Below, one piece after another: positions 6,641 to 6,678 of a DNA stretch of 6,678 bases; position 1 is the stretch's first letter; each line of letters begins with the position of its first letter. The notes beneath the pieces were generated by a model. That model had not been told where the DNA came from and ran no database searches. It was given only the letters and a program-made list of their open reading frames with translations. Location: positions 1 through 6,678 of the forward strand of contig QBLP01000099.1 of NCBI GenBank assembly GCA_003070825.1, in the 5' to 3' direction. Origin of the DNA: Halanaerobium sp. Lineage in GTDB: Bacteria > Bacillota > Halanaerobiia > Halanaerobiales > Halanaerobiaceae. A program made the position numbers and the translations under genes.

Positions 6641-6649
6641 ATTATAACA
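6641..6649 (-). promoter_or_regulatory. Extended -10 element for the radical SAM gene, -35 cut off
   Basis: On the - strand TGTTATAAT (6649 to 6641) is a perfect extended -10, identical in all nine bases to that of galU. Transcription would start near 6634, giving a leader of about 124 nt. A -35 at 17-bp spacing would fall at 6664-6669, which is adapter sequence, so the true -35 is missing from this contig. The stretch 6511-6661 otherwise holds no gene that I can see. Confidence 0.65.
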
Positions 6650-6661
6650 TAAAGCTTAACC

Positions 6662-6678
6662 CTGTCTCTTATACACAT
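6662..6678. other. Nextera/Tn5 mosaic-end adapter remnant (not genomic)
   Basis: CTGTCTCTTATACACAT equals the first 17 bases of the 19-base reverse complement of the Tn5 mosaic end used in tagmentation libraries (CTGTCTCTTATACACATCT), without mismatch. It sits exactly at the end of the window, where untrimmed read-through adapter would be assembled onto a contig end. Genomic sequence therefore probably stops at 6661. A natural Tn5/IS50 end is unlikely, since no transposase or other IS50 sequence adjoins it. Confidence 0.93.

Noticed and set aside
6662..6678. Natural Tn5/IS50 end
   Set aside because: The match stops at the contig edge, there is no adjoining transposon sequence, and library adapter explains it fully.

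Overview
The window holds four complete protein genes of an AT-rich, Firmicute-type bacterium: three on the + strand (phosphoglucomutase, a patatin-like outer-membrane protein, GalU) and one convergent gene on the - strand (an unusual radical SAM protein). GGAG-type ribosome binding sites and TG-n-TATAAT promoters fit a Firmicute. The second gene, however, has a signal peptide and a C-terminal beta-barrel ending in Phe, which requires an outer membrane. Together with a radical SAM protein of the COG1031 type, best known to me from archaea, this suggests a diderm Firmicute, most likely of the Halanaerobiales. The lineage is an inference from family recognition, not a database result.

Layout: 1-168 is an AT-rich upstream region with an extended -10 promoter and a small hairpin that puts the Shine-Dalgarno sequence in its loop. 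169-1914 is an alpha-phosphoglucomutase starting at TTG. 1915-2031 contains a perfect 10-bp hairpin. 2032-3906 is the patatin/beta-barrel protein. 3903-3931 is a near-consensus promoter overlapping the end of that gene and serving galU at 3996-4865. Only 7 bp separate galU from the stop codon of the radical SAM gene (4873-6510, - strand). 6511-6661 is that gene's leader and a partial promoter. The last 17 bases, 6662-6678, match the Nextera/Tn5 mosaic-end adapter and are not genomic, so the real sequence stops at 6661.

How the genes work together: phosphoglucomutase makes glucose-1-phosphate from glucose-6-phosphate, and GalU activates it to UDP-glucose, the donor for envelope polysaccharides, glycolipids and possibly compatible solutes. 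The lipase-like outer-membrane protein lies between them, so the three + strand genes share a loose cell-envelope theme, although galU has its own promoter. The radical SAM protein is a separate unit with no evident link to this pathway. I see no CRISPR array, insertion sequence, tRNA or rRNA. The least understood items are the patatin/barrel protein and the radical SAM protein; I found no clear sign of a new multi-gene system.
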